Shown: positions 24,088-34,430 of the stretch, one piece after another
Layout of the letters: each line of letters opens with the position of its first letter
Numbering within the stretch: position 1 is the stretch's first letter
DNA from: an uncultured Collinsella sp.
GTDB taxonomy: Bacteria; Actinomycetota; Coriobacteriia; Coriobacteriales; Coriobacteriaceae
Direction: 5' to 3'
Assembly: GCA_900544995.1 (NCBI GenBank)
Contig: UQXC01000001.1
Location: 37,834-101,833, forward strand
Length of the DNA stretch: 64,000 nt
The notes under the pieces: generated by a model
Databases searched by the model: none
Told to the model about the DNA's origin: nothing
Seen by the model: only the letters and a program-made list of their open reading frames with translations
Translations under genes and position numbers: made by a program

Positions 24088-25158
24088 ATGTCGCTCGTTC
24101 TGGATATCAAAAAGCGCTATCCCGGGTTTATGCTCGACATGCAGCTTGAGGCCGGCGAGGAGCGTGTGGCGCTGCTGGGCGCCTCGGGTTGCGGCAAGAG
24201 CTGTACGCTGCGCTGCATTGCCGGTGTGGAGGCGCCCGACGAGGGCAAGATCGTCGTCAACGGCGTGACCTTTTTTGACTCGGCGGCGGGCATTAACCTG
24301 TCGCCTCAGGAGCGAAAATGCGCCCTGTTGTTCCAAAACTATCAGTTGTTTCCCAACATGACGGTGGCCGATAACGTATGTGCCGGTGTAAAGGGCGCGG
24401 GCGACGCCGCGGCGCGCAAAAGGCTGGCCGAGCGCTATCTGGGCATTTTCGGTCTGGCTGATTTCGCCGACCGCTATCCCGCGCGCCTCTCGGGCGGCCA
24501 GCAGCAGCGCGTGGCGCTCGCGCGCATGGTGGCGGCGCACCCGGGCATCTTTATGTTCGACGAGCCCATGAGCGCACTCGATTCCTATCTTAAGAGCGCG
24601 CTCGAACAGAACATGCTCGACCTGTTCGATGTATGCAACCGCACCGTGCTCTACGTGAGTCACGATATCGACGAGGCGTGCCGTCTGTGCGAGCGCATCT
24701 GCGTGATGCACAACGGGCATGTGGAGGAGATCGGCTCCGTCGAGGACGTGGTCCGCCGGCCGCAAACCTTGGCCGCGCTGCGCTTGACGGGCTGCAAGAA
24801 CACGAGCCGGGCGCGCAAGATCGGCGACGAAGAAGTTGAAGCCCTCGACTGGGGCATGACCTTTAACGTGGGTCGCGAGGTTCCCGATAATGTGGAGTAC
24901 CTGGGCATTCGCGCAAGCTACTTCCATGTTGACAATCGCGCTGAGCGGGGTCGCAACAGCTACGACCTGCACGTGGCGCGCGTGAGCGACTCGCGTTTTG
25001 AGCGCCTGGTGCTGTTGGATGCGCCGCGGGCCGATGCGCCCACCCGTCTTCAGTGGAAGGTCAACAAGGTGAGCATGCCTGTCGACGAGCTGCCGCAAGC
25101 AGGCGAGACGCTGCGCATGCATTTTGATGCCAGCAGGATCCATTTGGTTTGTCGATAG
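24088..25158 (+). CDS. modC: Molybdate ABC transporter ATP-binding protein
   Basis: Drives molybdate import through ModB. Walker A is GASGCGKS (residues 31-38), the Q-loop FQNYQLFPNM, the signature LSGGQQQR, Walker B IFMFDEP and the H-loop SHD are all present. A C-terminal domain of about 110 residues has the place of the MOP/TOBE sensor domain, although its sequence is diverged. The 356-residue length is normal. It begins three bases after the modB stop. The terminator at 25171 ends the operon. Confidence 0.94.
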   Translation: MSLVLDIKKRYPGFMLDMQLEAGEERVALLGASGCGKSCTLRCIAGVEAPDEGKIVVNGVTFFDSAAGINLSPQERKCALLFQNYQLFPNMTVADNVCAGVKGAGDAAARKRLAERYLGIFGLADFADRYPARLSGGQQQRVALARMVAAHPGIFMFDEPMSALDSYLKSALEQNMLDLFDVCNRTVLYVSHDIDEACRLCERICVMHNGHVEEIGSVEDVVRRPQTLAALRLTGCKNTSRARKIGDEEVEALDWGMTFNVGREVPDNVEYLGIRASYFHVDNRAERGRNSYDLHVARVSDSRFERLVLLDAPRADAPTRLQWKVNKVSMPVDELPQAGETLRMHFDASRIHLVCR

Positions 25159-25170
25159 CGCTGGGTAATG

Positions 25171-25200
25171 CCGTCGGGGTATAAGCCTCGGCGGTTTTGT
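25171..25200 (+). terminator. Terminator of modABC
   Basis: A 9-bp stem with G-T pairs (25171-25179 with 25186-25194) is followed by TTTTGTTTG. Confidence 0.75.
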
Positions 25201-25203
25201 TTG

Positions 25204-25585
25204 CCGTTCGCTGAATGAGAGATGACAAACTCTTATTAATCAAGATAATAATTTATTAAACGACGGCACACGACGCTGTCGTACGAATGTCAACGGTGTT
25301 CGCATAGTCGAAGACCGTTGATATAGTTGACATCAACTTGTAAAGGAGGGTGCGCACATGCCGCAGACGACATACATTTGCCGCGTTGCCGCGCGTGCCC
25401 TATATATTGCTCGGAGCCGCATATGAGCAGGTATGTTCACGGCTCCGGGAGAGACGACGCACAACTAAATAATCGACCGCAAAGCAGGTTCCCTAAAATT
25501 CCGGGTTTGAGCACGGTCGGGCAATCGCCGTCCGTCGTGCATCGATACCGTTGTTATCCGATTTTGGTTCGAGAGGGGAACCGTT
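25204..25585. promoter_or_regulatory. Structured leader before the double-cubane reductase gene
   Basis: TCAACGGT (25290-25297) and ACCGTTGA (25314-25321) form an inverted repeat, and GTTGACATCAAC (25326-25337) is a second short dyad. A strong ribosome binding site, AAAGGAGGG, follows at 25342. The A+T-rich stretch 25230-25262 could hold a promoter. Regulation of the downstream unit from here is likely, but no known riboswitch was recognised. Confidence 0.45.
25358..25426 (+). CDS. Possible 22-aa leader peptide
   Basis: ATG at 25358 stands nine bases after a near-ideal GGAGG. The frame runs 22 codons to TGA at 25426, with a basic Arg/Ala-rich product (RVAARALYIARSRI at its end). It lies 160 bases ahead of the reductase gene. 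The strong ribosome binding site is the only argument for translation. Confidence 0.35.
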   Translation: MPQTTYICRVAARALYIARSRI

Positions 25586-26869
25586 ATGGCTGATGAATTT
25601 GATTTCCATCCGATGTGGGAGAGCCTCGGCATGAATCTTGCCGACCACGATATGCTGCTGGGCGCCGTGGGCCAGATGTATGGGGACATGTTCCTGTCGC
25701 AGAATAACCGTCCCAAGTCCACGTCCTACCTGGACTTTGTGGCCACCAACATCCATAGCGGCCGCATTAAGGAGATGCTCGACAAGAAGGAGGCCGGCGA
25801 GGCCACCAAGATCGTGGGCTCGTTCTGCGTCTACGTGCCCGAGGAGATCGTACTTGCCTGTGACGGCATCCCCGTGGGCCTGTGCTCGGGTGCCGATTGG
25901 GCAACCGATAAGGTCGAGGAGCACCTGCCGCGCAACACCTGTCCGCTTATCAAGAGCTTTGCCGGCTTTAAGCTGGGCGAGGTCTGCCCCTACATTGAGT
26001 CGAGTGACCTGGTGGTGGGCGAGAACACCTGCGATGGCAAGAAGAAGGCTTATGAGTTTTTTGCCACGCAAAAGAACATGTACGTCATGGATATTCCCAA
26101 CGTGCACGACGAGTCGACGCTCGTGACTTGGAAGGCCGAGGTCAAGAAACTCGCCGCCAAGATCGAGGAAGAGTGCGGCGTCACGATTACGTCTGAGCGT
26201 CTGAAGGCCGCCATCCACGCCGTCAATGAGAAGCGTCGCGCCCTGCAGCGCCTCGCTGCCACGCGCGCTGCCGACCCTGCACCTATTAGCGGTCTCGACA
26301 GCCTGCTGACCGTTCAGGCCGCCTTTATGGACGACACGCCGCGTCTGACCGGAGCCATCAACGATATGGCGGCTGAGTGCGAGCAGCGTGTCGAGGCCGG
26401 CGAGGGCGTGGCGCCCAAGGGGACCAAGCGCATCCTGTACACCGGCACGCCCATGGCCGTGCCCAACTGGAAGCTGTTCAACCTCATCGAGAAGGCCGGC
26501 GGCGTCGTGGTGGGCGAGGAGTCCTGCACGGGCTCGCGCTACTACAAGGACCTGGTCGATGAGTCCGGCGAGACGGTCGACGAGATGCTTGACGCCATCG
26601 CCGAGCGCTACTTTAAGATCAACTGCGCCGTCTTTACGCCCAACGACCAGCGCATGAAGGACATCGTCCAGATGACCAAGGACCTGCATGCTGACGGCAT
26701 CGTCGACGTGGCCCTGCAGTTCTGCACGCTCTATGAGATGGAGTCGTTTGCCGTGGAGAAGGCCGCCGAGGAGGCAGGCATTCCGTTTATGCACATCACG
26801 ACCGACTACGCCGGCGAGGACGCCGGTCAGCTCCAGACCCGCATCGAGGCCTTCCTCGAGACGATTTAG
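25586..26869 (+). CDS. Double-cubane-cluster / 2-hydroxyacyl-CoA dehydratase family reductase, copy 1
   Basis: A 427-residue HgdB/HgdC-like protein. Such proteins bind Fe-S clusters and receive electrons from an ATP-driven activase to make low-potential reductions. Cysteines at residues 81, 92, 100, 119, 134 and 149 fall in blocks typical of the family (NTCPLIKS, ENTCDGKKK). A second Rossmann-like half has GEESCTGSRYY and INCAVFTPNDQR. A lone subunit with a paralogue (32384) and an activase (33652) but no CoA-transferase points to the double-cubane reductase branch (YjiM-like) rather than a true dehydratase. The substrate is unknown. Confidence 0.82.
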   Translation: MADEFDFHPMWESLGMNLADHDMLLGAVGQMYGDMFLSQNNRPKSTSYLDFVATNIHSGRIKEMLDKKEAGEATKIVGSFCVYVPEEIVLACDGIPVGLCSGADWATDKVEEHLPRNTCPLIKSFAGFKLGEVCPYIESSDLVVGENTCDGKKKAYEFFATQKNMYVMDIPNVHDESTLVTWKAEVKKLAAKIEEECGVTITSERLKAAIHAVNEKRRALQRLAATRAADPAPISGLDSLLTVQAAFMDDTPRLTGAINDMAAECEQRVEAGEGVAPKGTKRILYTGTPMAVPNWKLFNLIEKAGGVVVGEESCTGSRYYKDLVDESGETVDEMLDAIAERYFKINCAVFTPNDQRMKDIVQMTKDLHADGIVDVALQFCTLYEMESFAVEKAAEEAGIPFMHITTDYAGEDAGQLQTRIEAFLETI

Positions 26870-27053
26870 CCGCACCTGCGCCAAGCTGTGCCGCCGGGTG
26901 TTCCTATCTACGCGATAGGGATTTCTCTGTTGCCACGCCGGCCGGTGTCCGGATGCACCGCAGGGCGCCGATCGGCTTCGCATAGTTGCCGGGGCGGGGA
27001 TTTCCGCCGTCCCGGCAGATTCTATCCGTTTGTTCAGACACGAAAGGAACTCA

Positions 27054-28664
27054 ATGAACAACGACCTTTTCAAGGCGGGCGTTTCCCGTCGCGGTTTTCT
27101 GACCGGCTTCGCTGCCCTGTGCGCCATGGCGGGCCTCGGCCTCGCCGGCTGCGGCGGTTCGGGCGCCGAGAGCGGTAGCGCCGCTGCCTCCGGCCAGGAT
27201 GTGGAGTATCGCGACGAGCTGCAGATTGCGTTACCGGCGAGCCCGGACGGTCTCGATCCGCACACCACGTCGTCGCTTGTGACCATGGACATCATCTGCA
27301 ACGTCGTCGAGCCGCTTTTTGGCCTCGATAGCGACTACGAGCCCCAGCCCGTGCTGGCTAAGGGCTATGAGGTCTCCGACGACGGCCTGACCTACACCAT
27401 CAAGCTGCGCGAGGGCGTCACCTTCCACAACGGCAAGGAGTTTGGCTCCGAGGACGTCGTGGCCTCGATGAACCACTGGCTCGCCGTCAACGACCGCGCC
27501 ACGAGCCTGCTGCCCGGCGCCACCTTCGCCGCCTCGGGCGACCACGAGGTCACCTGCACGCTGACCGAGCCCGCCATCGACTTTCTGATCATCCTGGGCA
27601 ACCACTCCCAGTATCCGGGTATCTTCCCCTCCGAGGTCATCGAGGCCGCGGGCGATACCGGCGTGACCGAGTACGTGGGTACCGGTGCCTACAAGTTTGT
27701 GGAGTGGAAGCAGGACCAGTACGTCCATCTTACCCGCTACGAGGACTATGTCGCCGCCCACGGCAAGGCTTCGGGCTACACCGGCAAGGTCTCCGCGCCC
27801 ACCAAGGACATCTACTATCAGTTTGTGACCGAGGCCTCCACGCGCGTGAGCGGGTTTGAGACCGGCGAGTACGATGTCGCTGGCGAGATCCCCACCGAGA
27901 ACTACCACGACTTCGACGGCAACGACGACGTTAAGCTCTACACCCATAACGCCGGCGTTCTGACCGCCTTCCTCAACATGAACGAGGGCGTCTTCGCCGA
28001 CGAGGAGATCCGCAAGTGCGCACTCATGGCTATCGACTGCGAGGCGGCCGCTCTTGCCGCCTATGGCGAGAAGGAGCTCTTCAACATCGATCCCAACCTT
28101 GGCAACCCCGAGAACACTCAGTGGGCGACCGACGCGGGCAAGAAGTACTTTAACCAGGCCGACGCCAAGGCCGCCAAGAAGGCCCTGGCCGAGACCTCCT
28201 ATGCCGGTGAGACGGTCAAGCTGCTGACCACCCCCGACTACAAGGATATGTACAACGCCACCGTCGCGCTGCAGGAGCAGCTCGAGAAGGCCGGCTTCAC
28301 CGCCGAGGTCGACAGCTACGAGTTCGCGACCTTTATGGACATCCGCTCCAGCAAGCCCGAGCAGTGGGACCTCTTCGTGGCCTCCACCAACTACAAGCCC
28401 ATCCCGGCCCAGTCCCTCTCGGTCTCCAAGGCCTTCTATGGCCTGTCCGACGAGAAGGCGCTCAAGCTCGTTGCCGAGACCCGCACCGCCAAGGACACCG
28501 ACGCCGCGGCCAAGAAGTGGGCCGAGGCTCAGGAGCGTCTCTATGAGATCGCCGTCATCGAGCCGCTTTGCCACTACGCTTCCATCACGGGCACCCAGGC
28601 AGACGTCGAGGACGTCGAGGTGCTCGACGGCGCCATCATCTGGAACGCCAAGCGTCCGGAGTAA
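27054..28664 (+). CDS. ABC transporter substrate-binding lipoprotein (peptide/nickel, SBP_bac_5 type)
   Basis: Extracytoplasmic family 5 binding protein of 536 residues. A twin-arginine-type leader SRRGFLTGF and the lipobox LAGC (about residue 31) show export and lipidation. The mature part has YTIKLREGVTFHNGKEF, the family 5 hallmark. ATG at 27054 follows CGAAAGGAACTCA. It heads a five-gene importer (28753-32307). Cargo could be dipeptides, nickel or another small molecule. Location between two double-cubane reductase genes suggests it may deliver their substrate, while the hydrogenase cluster makes nickel a second option. Confidence 0.88.
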   Translation: MNNDLFKAGVSRRGFLTGFAALCAMAGLGLAGCGGSGAESGSAAASGQDVEYRDELQIALPASPDGLDPHTTSSLVTMDIICNVVEPLFGLDSDYEPQPVLAKGYEVSDDGLTYTIKLREGVTFHNGKEFGSEDVVASMNHWLAVNDRATSLLPGATFAASGDHEVTCTLTEPAIDFLIILGNHSQYPGIFPSEVIEAAGDTGVTEYVGTGAYKFVEWKQDQYVHLTRYEDYVAAHGKASGYTGKVSAPTKDIYYQFVTEASTRVSGFETGEYDVAGEIPTENYHDFDGNDDVKLYTHNAGVLTAFLNMNEGVFADEEIRKCALMAIDCEAAALAAYGEKELFNIDPNLGNPENTQWATDAGKKYFNQADAKAAKKALAETSYAGETVKLLTTPDYKDMYNATVALQEQLEKAGFTAEVDSYEFATFMDIRSSKPEQWDLFVASTNYKPIPAQSLSVSKAFYGLSDEKALKLVAETRTAKDTDAAAKKWAEAQERLYEIAVIEPLCHYASITGTQADVEDVEVLDGAIIWNAKRPE

Positions 28665-28752
28665 TGCAATAGATGGCGTGGCGGCTGGAGGGGTCTGGTC
28701 CCCTGTGGCCGCCACGCCCTGTCCACGTTCAGAGGGGAAATAGACGCCTCGC

Positions 28753-29706
28753 ATGTTGAAGTACACGCTCAAACGTATAGGCGCGATGGTTCCGGTGATG
28801 CTCATCATCTCGGTCGTCGTGTTTTTGATTATCTATCTCACACCGGGTGACCCGGCCTCTTCGATGCTCGGCATGGAGGCTTCGGCCGACCAGATCGAGC
28901 GCGTCAACGATAGCCTGGGACTCAACGAGCCGCTGCCGCAGCGCTACGTTGATTGGATGGGCGGCGTGCTTACCGGCGACCTGGGCGATTCGTATTTTAT
29001 GCGCCAGCCCGTCACGCAGGCGATTGCAGAGCACTTTGGCCCCACGCTATCGCTCGCGCTTCTGGCACAGCTCATCGCGCTGTTGATTGCACTGCCCTGT
29101 GGCGTCGTCGCTGCCCTCAAACATGGGTCGCGCACCGACGCGGTCTTGCGTGTCGTTGCTCTTTTGGGCGTGGCGATACCCGGCTTTTTGATGGCGCTCA
29201 TGCTTATGTGGCTGTTTGCCGTCACGTTGCGTGTGTTCCCGGTGGCCGGCTATGCGCCGCTATCGAAGGGTTGGTTCAGCCATTTGCGCTATCTTGCGTT
29301 GCCGGCCATATCGCTTGGATGCGTGCAGGCGGCCCTGCTCATGCGCATGACCCGTTCGAGCGTTATCGAGGCCATGCAGCTTGACTGCGTCAAGACGGCG
29401 CGTGCAAAGGGCGTCTCCGAGGTTCGCGTGGTGCTGGCCCATGCCCTGCGCAACGCAGCACTGCCGATTCTCACCTCGGTCGGCTATTCTTTTGGCGCCC
29501 TGATTACGGGCGCCGTGGTGACTGAGGCCATTTTTAACATCCCTGGTTTGGGCCAGCTGGTCACGAGCTCTATCGAGCGTCGCGACTATCCGGTGATTCA
29601 GGGCGTGCTGCTGGTCATCGCCTTGTTGAATTCGGTGATCAATCTGGTCGTCGACCTTGCCTACGGCGCTTTTGACCCGCGCGCTCGCAAATGGGGCGAT
29701 GCATGA
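28753..29706 (+). CDS. ABC permease (DppB/NikB type)
   Basis: A 317-residue inner membrane permease of the peptide/nickel family. The N-terminal LTPGDPASSMLG segment and the cytoplasmic EAA loop (KTARAKGVSEVRVVLAHALRNAALP) are typical. Six hydrophobic segments can be followed. ATG at 28753 follows GAGGGGAAATAGACG. The stop overlaps the start of the second permease (ATGATGA at 29703), so the two are translationally coupled. Confidence 0.92.
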   Translation: MLKYTLKRIGAMVPVMLIISVVVFLIIYLTPGDPASSMLGMEASADQIERVNDSLGLNEPLPQRYVDWMGGVLTGDLGDSYFMRQPVTQAIAEHFGPTLSLALLAQLIALLIALPCGVVAALKHGSRTDAVLRVVALLGVAIPGFLMALMLMWLFAVTLRVFPVAGYAPLSKGWFSHLRYLALPAISLGCVQAALLMRMTRSSVIEAMQLDCVKTARAKGVSEVRVVLAHALRNAALPILTSVGYSFGALITGAVVTEAIFNIPGLGQLVTSSIERRDYPVIQGVLLVIALLNSVINLVVDLAYGAFDPRARKWGDA

Positions 29707-30533
29707 TGACAAACGTTAAGAAGGCTCTTGCCAACAAGGGGTTTGTGGTCGGCGGCTGCATTTTCCTGGCGATTGCGCTGATCGCGCTCGTCGGTCCGCT
29801 GGTGTGGACGGTTGATCCCAATGCGCAGGAAATGGCGTTGCGACTTTCGGCGCCTTCGCCTGCGCATCCCTTTGGCTGCGATGACTTTGGCCGCGACCTG
29901 CTTGCCCGCGTCATCGCGGGCGCGCGCGTGTCGCTTGGCGTTGGCATTGCCGTCACGCTCGCGACGAGTGCGCTCGGCCTGGTGATCGGCGCCTATGCGT
30001 GCTACAACGAGAGGCTCGATCATATTCTCATGCGCATCTGCGACGGCCTTATGTCCATTCCGGGCGTGCTTTTGGCTATCGCACTCATGGCCATGATGGG
30101 CGCCTCGGTCTGGAACGTCATCATCGCGCTCTCCATCGTCTATACGCCCAGCATGGCGCGCATCGTGCGCTCGCGTGCGATGGTGGTCAAGGAGGAGCCC
30201 TTTGTGGAGGCCCTGCGCGTGCAGGGCGCCTCGACCGCACGCATCGTGTGGCTGCATATCGTGCCCAACGTTATGGCGCCCTTCCTGGTGCAGGCGACCT
30301 TCGTCTTTGCCGAGGCCGTGCTCTCGGAGGCCGCCCTCTCGTTTCTGGGCCTGGGTATCAAGGCGCCCGACGCCAGCTGGGGAAACATCCTGCAGGCGGG
30401 TAAGAACGTGATGCGCAAAGCCTGGTGGATGATCTTCTTCCCGGCTATCGCCATCATCGCGAGCGTGCTTTCGCTGAACCTCGCCGGCGACGGCCTGCGC
30501 GACGCCCTCGACCCCAAGACTAAGGAGGACTAG
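29703..30533 (+). CDS. ABC permease (DppC/NikC type)
   Basis: Second transmembrane subunit, 276 residues, with PFGCDDFGRDLLARVIAGAR after the first helix and the EAA loop EALRVQGASTARIVWLHIVP. Later helices follow LGLGIKAPDASWG. The start at 29703 or 29706 overlaps the stop of the preceding permease. The first ATPase begins three bases after its stop. Confidence 0.92.
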   Translation: MMTNVKKALANKGFVVGGCIFLAIALIALVGPLVWTVDPNAQEMALRLSAPSPAHPFGCDDFGRDLLARVIAGARVSLGVGIAVTLATSALGLVIGAYACYNERLDHILMRICDGLMSIPGVLLAIALMAMMGASVWNVIIALSIVYTPSMARIVRSRAMVVKEEPFVEALRVQGASTARIVWLHIVPNVMAPFLVQATFVFAEAVLSEAALSFLGLGIKAPDASWGNILQAGKNVMRKAWWMIFFPAIAIIASVLSLNLAGDGLRDALDPKTKED

Positions 30534-30536
30534 CCC

Positions 30537-31521
<985 letters not shown>

Positions 31522-31532
<11 letters not shown>

Positions 31533-32307
31533 TAGCGAAGCCCTGCTTAGGGTCTCACATCTGACTAAAACGTATCCCATGCCGGGCTCAGGTTTTAAGC
31601 GTCAGGCCTTTACCGCCGTGGACGATCTGTCGTTTGAGATCGCACCGGGCGAGGTCTATGGCCTGGTTGGCGAATCCGGATCGGGCAAGTCGACGACTGG
31701 ACGCCTGATCTGTGGTCTCGAGCGTGCGGATTCCGGCTCGATTGTCTATCGCGGGCACGACCTCGCCACGATGTCGGAGCGCGAACGCAAGCCGTTTCGC
31801 CGCGAGATCCAGCTGGTATTCCAGGATAGCTCTACGGCTTTTGACCCACGTAACCGTGTCGGCCGCATTTTGGAGGAGCCGCTGATTATCGCCGGCGTGC
31901 GCGATGCGGATGAGCGCCATGAGCGCGCGCTCTCGGCCTTGGCCTCGGTCGGTCTTCTGGCAGAGCATTATGACCGCTATCCGCACGACCTTTCGGGGGG
32001 ACAGCGTCAGCGACTCAATCTGGCACGGGCGCTTATTTGCGAGCCGCGCCTTGTGGTATGCGACGAGCCGGTCTCGGCGCTTGACGTGTCCGTTCAGGCC
32101 CAAGTGCTCAACTTGCTTCGCGACCTGCAGCGCACGACGGGCGTGGCGCTGCTGTTTATCACGCATGATATGCGTGTGGTTCGGCATATGTCCGACCGGA
32201 TTGGCGTGCTCTACCACGGTCGTCTTGTCGAGGAAGGCGCGGCCGAGGACGTGATCGCGCACCCGAGCGATCCGTATACGCAGGAGCTTATCGACGCCAT
32301 TCCCTAG
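31522..32307 (+). CDS. ABC ATPase (DppF/OppF type), short form
   Basis: Second ATP-binding subunit, 261 residues, with Walker A GESGSGKS, the signature LSGGQRQR, Walker B LVVCDEP and H-loop THD. It ends soon after HPSDPYTQELIDAIP, without the usual C-terminal cysteine-rich domain. The start at 31522 follows AAAGGGGAGTGCC and lies inside the end of the preceding gene. It closes the importer; the second reductase gene follows after 76 bases. Confidence 0.92.
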
Positions 32308-32383
32308 AGGATGCTTCCTTTTGGGTATGGCGTGGGTTTGTTGTTGAATTGTCGGTATATCGGTGCAAGAGAGGGGAACTACT

Positions 32384-33547
32384 ATGGCCGATATCGAGGA
32401 ACAGCCGTTGCCGCGCACGTTTGAGGAGTTCAACGAGCAGCGCAAGGCGGCGTTTATTCGCGTCAAGGATTACAAGCAGGCCGGTAATCGCCTGATCGGT
32501 TTTCTGTGCAGCTACACGCCGCTCGAGATTATCGATGCCGCGGGGGCTGCGAGCGTGGCACTGTGCGGCACGTCCGACGAGGTGATTCCCGAGGCCGAGA
32601 AGGTGCTGCCGGCAAACCTCTGCCCGCTCATCAAGTCGACGTACGGCTTTGCCTACTCGCAAAAGTGCCCGTTTACGTACTTTAGCGACATGATCATCGG
32701 TGAGACCACCTGCGACGGCAAGAAGAAGATGTACGAGTTGCTCAACGAGCTCAAGCGCACGCACATTCTGCATCTTCCGCAGGGTCGCGATCGCGCCTAC
32801 GAGCGTGAGGGCTGGTACGAGGAGTGCCGCCTGCTCAAGGAGGAGCTCGAGGGTTTCTACGGCATCACGATTACCGACGATGACCTGCGCGCTGCCGTCC
32901 GTCGTCGCAACCGCTTGCGTGCGGCCCAGCTCGACATGTTTGCGCTGCAGGCCAACCAGCCGGCGGCCATGAGCGGCGTCGACCTGATGAGCACCATGTT
33001 TGCCGGTACGTTTAGCTTTGATATCGAGGCCTATACGCAGCAGCTGGAGCAAAAGGTTGCCAAGCTGCGTGAGGCCTACGAAGCGGGCGAGCGCCCGGTT
33101 GCGGCGGACGCCAAGCGCATTCTGATCACCGGTTGCCCGGTGGGCGGCGTGATCAACAAAATCGGTCGCACCATCGAGTCCAACGGCGGCGTGGTTGTGT
33201 GCATGGACGACTGCTCGGGCGAGCGCACGGCGGCCATGATGATCGATCCGGAGGCCCCCGACATCCTGCGCGCTATCGCCGACCGCTACCTGGATATCAA
33301 CTGCTCGGTCATGACGCCCAACGACGGCCGTATGGAAAACACGCTGGCCATGTGCGAGAAGTATCACGTCGATGGCGTAGTGGAGAGCGTGCTACAGGCC
33401 TGCCACACCTTTAACGTGGAGAGTGCACGCATGCAGGAGGCTGTCGAGGGTGCGGGTATTCCGTACATGAAGATCGAGACCGACTACAGCAACGGTGACA
33501 TGGGCCAGATCGAGACCCGCATCGCCGCCTTCATCGAAACCCTGTAG
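32384..33547 (+). CDS. Double-cubane-cluster / 2-hydroxyacyl-CoA dehydratase family reductase, copy 2
   Basis: A 387-residue paralogue of the protein at 25586, close in length to E. coli YjiM. Cysteines are at residues 42, 61, 80, 95 and 110, with NLCPLIKS and ETTCDGKKK in the same places; later blocks are MDDCSGERT and [15 protein letters not shown] at 32384 follows GAGAGGGGAACTACT. The activase gene follows after a family B palindrome. The two paralogues may act on different substrates or form a heterodimer like HgdAB. Confidence 0.83.
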   Translation: MADIEEQPLPRTFEEFNEQRKAAFIRVKDYKQAGNRLIGFLCSYTPLEIIDAAGAASVALCGTSDEVIPEAEKVLPANLCPLIKSTYGFAYSQKCPFTYFSDMIIGETTCDGKKKMYELLNELKRTHILHLPQGRDRAYEREGWYEECRLLKEELEGFYGITITDDDLRAAVRRRNRLRAAQLDMFALQANQPAAMSGVDLMSTMFAGTFSFDIEAYTQQLEQKVAKLREAYEAGERPVAADAKRILITGCPVGGVINKIGRTIESNGGVVVCMDDCSGERTAAMMIDPEAPDILRAIADRYLDINCSVMTPNDGRMENTLAMCEKYHVDGVVESVLQACHTFNVESARMQEAVEGAGIPYMKIETDYSNGDMGQIETRIAAFIETL

Positions 33548-33555
33548 GTGACGGT

Positions 33556-33586
33556 ATGCAACAAAGGGACTGTCCCTTTGTTGCAT
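33556..33586. repeat. Palindrome family B, copy 2
   Basis: Perfect 14-bp arms (33556-33569 with 33573-33586) with a 3-nt turn and the same core as the copy at 16541. Here no T-run follows, so it is a weak terminator at best between the reductase and the activase genes. Confidence 0.8.
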
Positions 33587-33651
33587 GTGAGGGAGGATGC
33601 CAAGGCGCCTGAACGCGCCGCTACCTTTGATGTTTAGATTGGGAGAGAGCC

Positions 33652-34416
33652 ATGATAGGGATCGGGATCGATATCGGGTCTACGGCGGTTAAGGCCGCTG
33701 TGGTCGATGAGGAGGGTTCGGTGGCGTGGACGTGCGTGCAGCCAACCGGGTTCTCCTCGGTCGATGCGGCCGAGCGTCTGCGCGAGGCACTGGCAGCGGC
33801 TGGCTATGACGTGGCTGCCGACGACGTGCGCGCGATCGCGACCGGCTACGGTCGTGTCGCCGTGCCCTATGCGCACAAGGTCGTGACCGAGATCACCTGC
33901 CACGGCACCGGTGCCGTGCGCCTGTTTGGTGACCATGGCACCGTGATCGATGTGGGCGGTCAGGATACCAAGGTCATCCAACTCAAGGGCGGCCGCGTGG
34001 CCAAGTTTGCCATGAACGACAAGTGCGCCGCCGGCACGGGGCGCTTTTTGGAGATCATGGCCGACCGTCTAGGCATTTCCCAGCAGCAGATGGCCGACCT
34101 GGCGCGTTCCGGCGAGCCCACCAAGATCAGCAGCATGTGTACGGTGTTTGCCGAAAGCGAGGTTATCAGCCTGATCGGTCGCGGTGAGCCGCGCGAGAAC
34201 ATAGCCCGTGGCGTGATCGACAGCGTGGTCTCGCGCGTGGCGACCATGGCCGGGCAGGCTGCGGGCGCCCCGTACTACCTGACCGGTGGCCTGTGCGAGA
34301 ACGCCTACGTTGTGGAGCGGTTGGGCGAGCTACTGGGGTCGCCAGTGACCACCTCGCCCCAGGCTCGCTTTGCCGGAGCGATCGGCGCGGCTGTCCGCGC
34401 CGCCGCCTTGGCCTAG
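33652..34416 (+). CDS. Acyl-CoA dehydratase/double-cubane reductase activase (ASKHA, HgdC/YjiL-like)
   Basis: ATP-dependent electron donor to the reductases beside it. The N-terminal GIDIGSTAVKAAVVDE is the ASKHA phosphate-1 motif. The cysteines that hold the dimer's shared [4Fe-4S] cluster are C125 in NDKCAAGTGRF and C163 in SSMCTVFAESE. The 254-residue length equals that of E. coli YjiL. The ribosome binding site GGGAGAGAGCC precedes the ATG at 33652. One activase for two reductase genes is common. Confidence 0.93.
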   Translation: MIGIGIDIGSTAVKAAVVDEEGSVAWTCVQPTGFSSVDAAERLREALAAAGYDVAADDVRAIATGYGRVAVPYAHKVVTEITCHGTGAVRLFGDHGTVIDVGGQDTKVIQLKGGRVAKFAMNDKCAAGTGRFLEIMADRLGISQQQMADLARSGEPTKISSMCTVFAESEVISLIGRGEPRENIARGVIDSVVSRVATMAGQAAGAPYYLTGGLCENAYVVERLGELLGSPVTTSPQARFAGAIGAAVRAAALA

Positions 34417-34430
34417 GGGTGTACCGCGAC

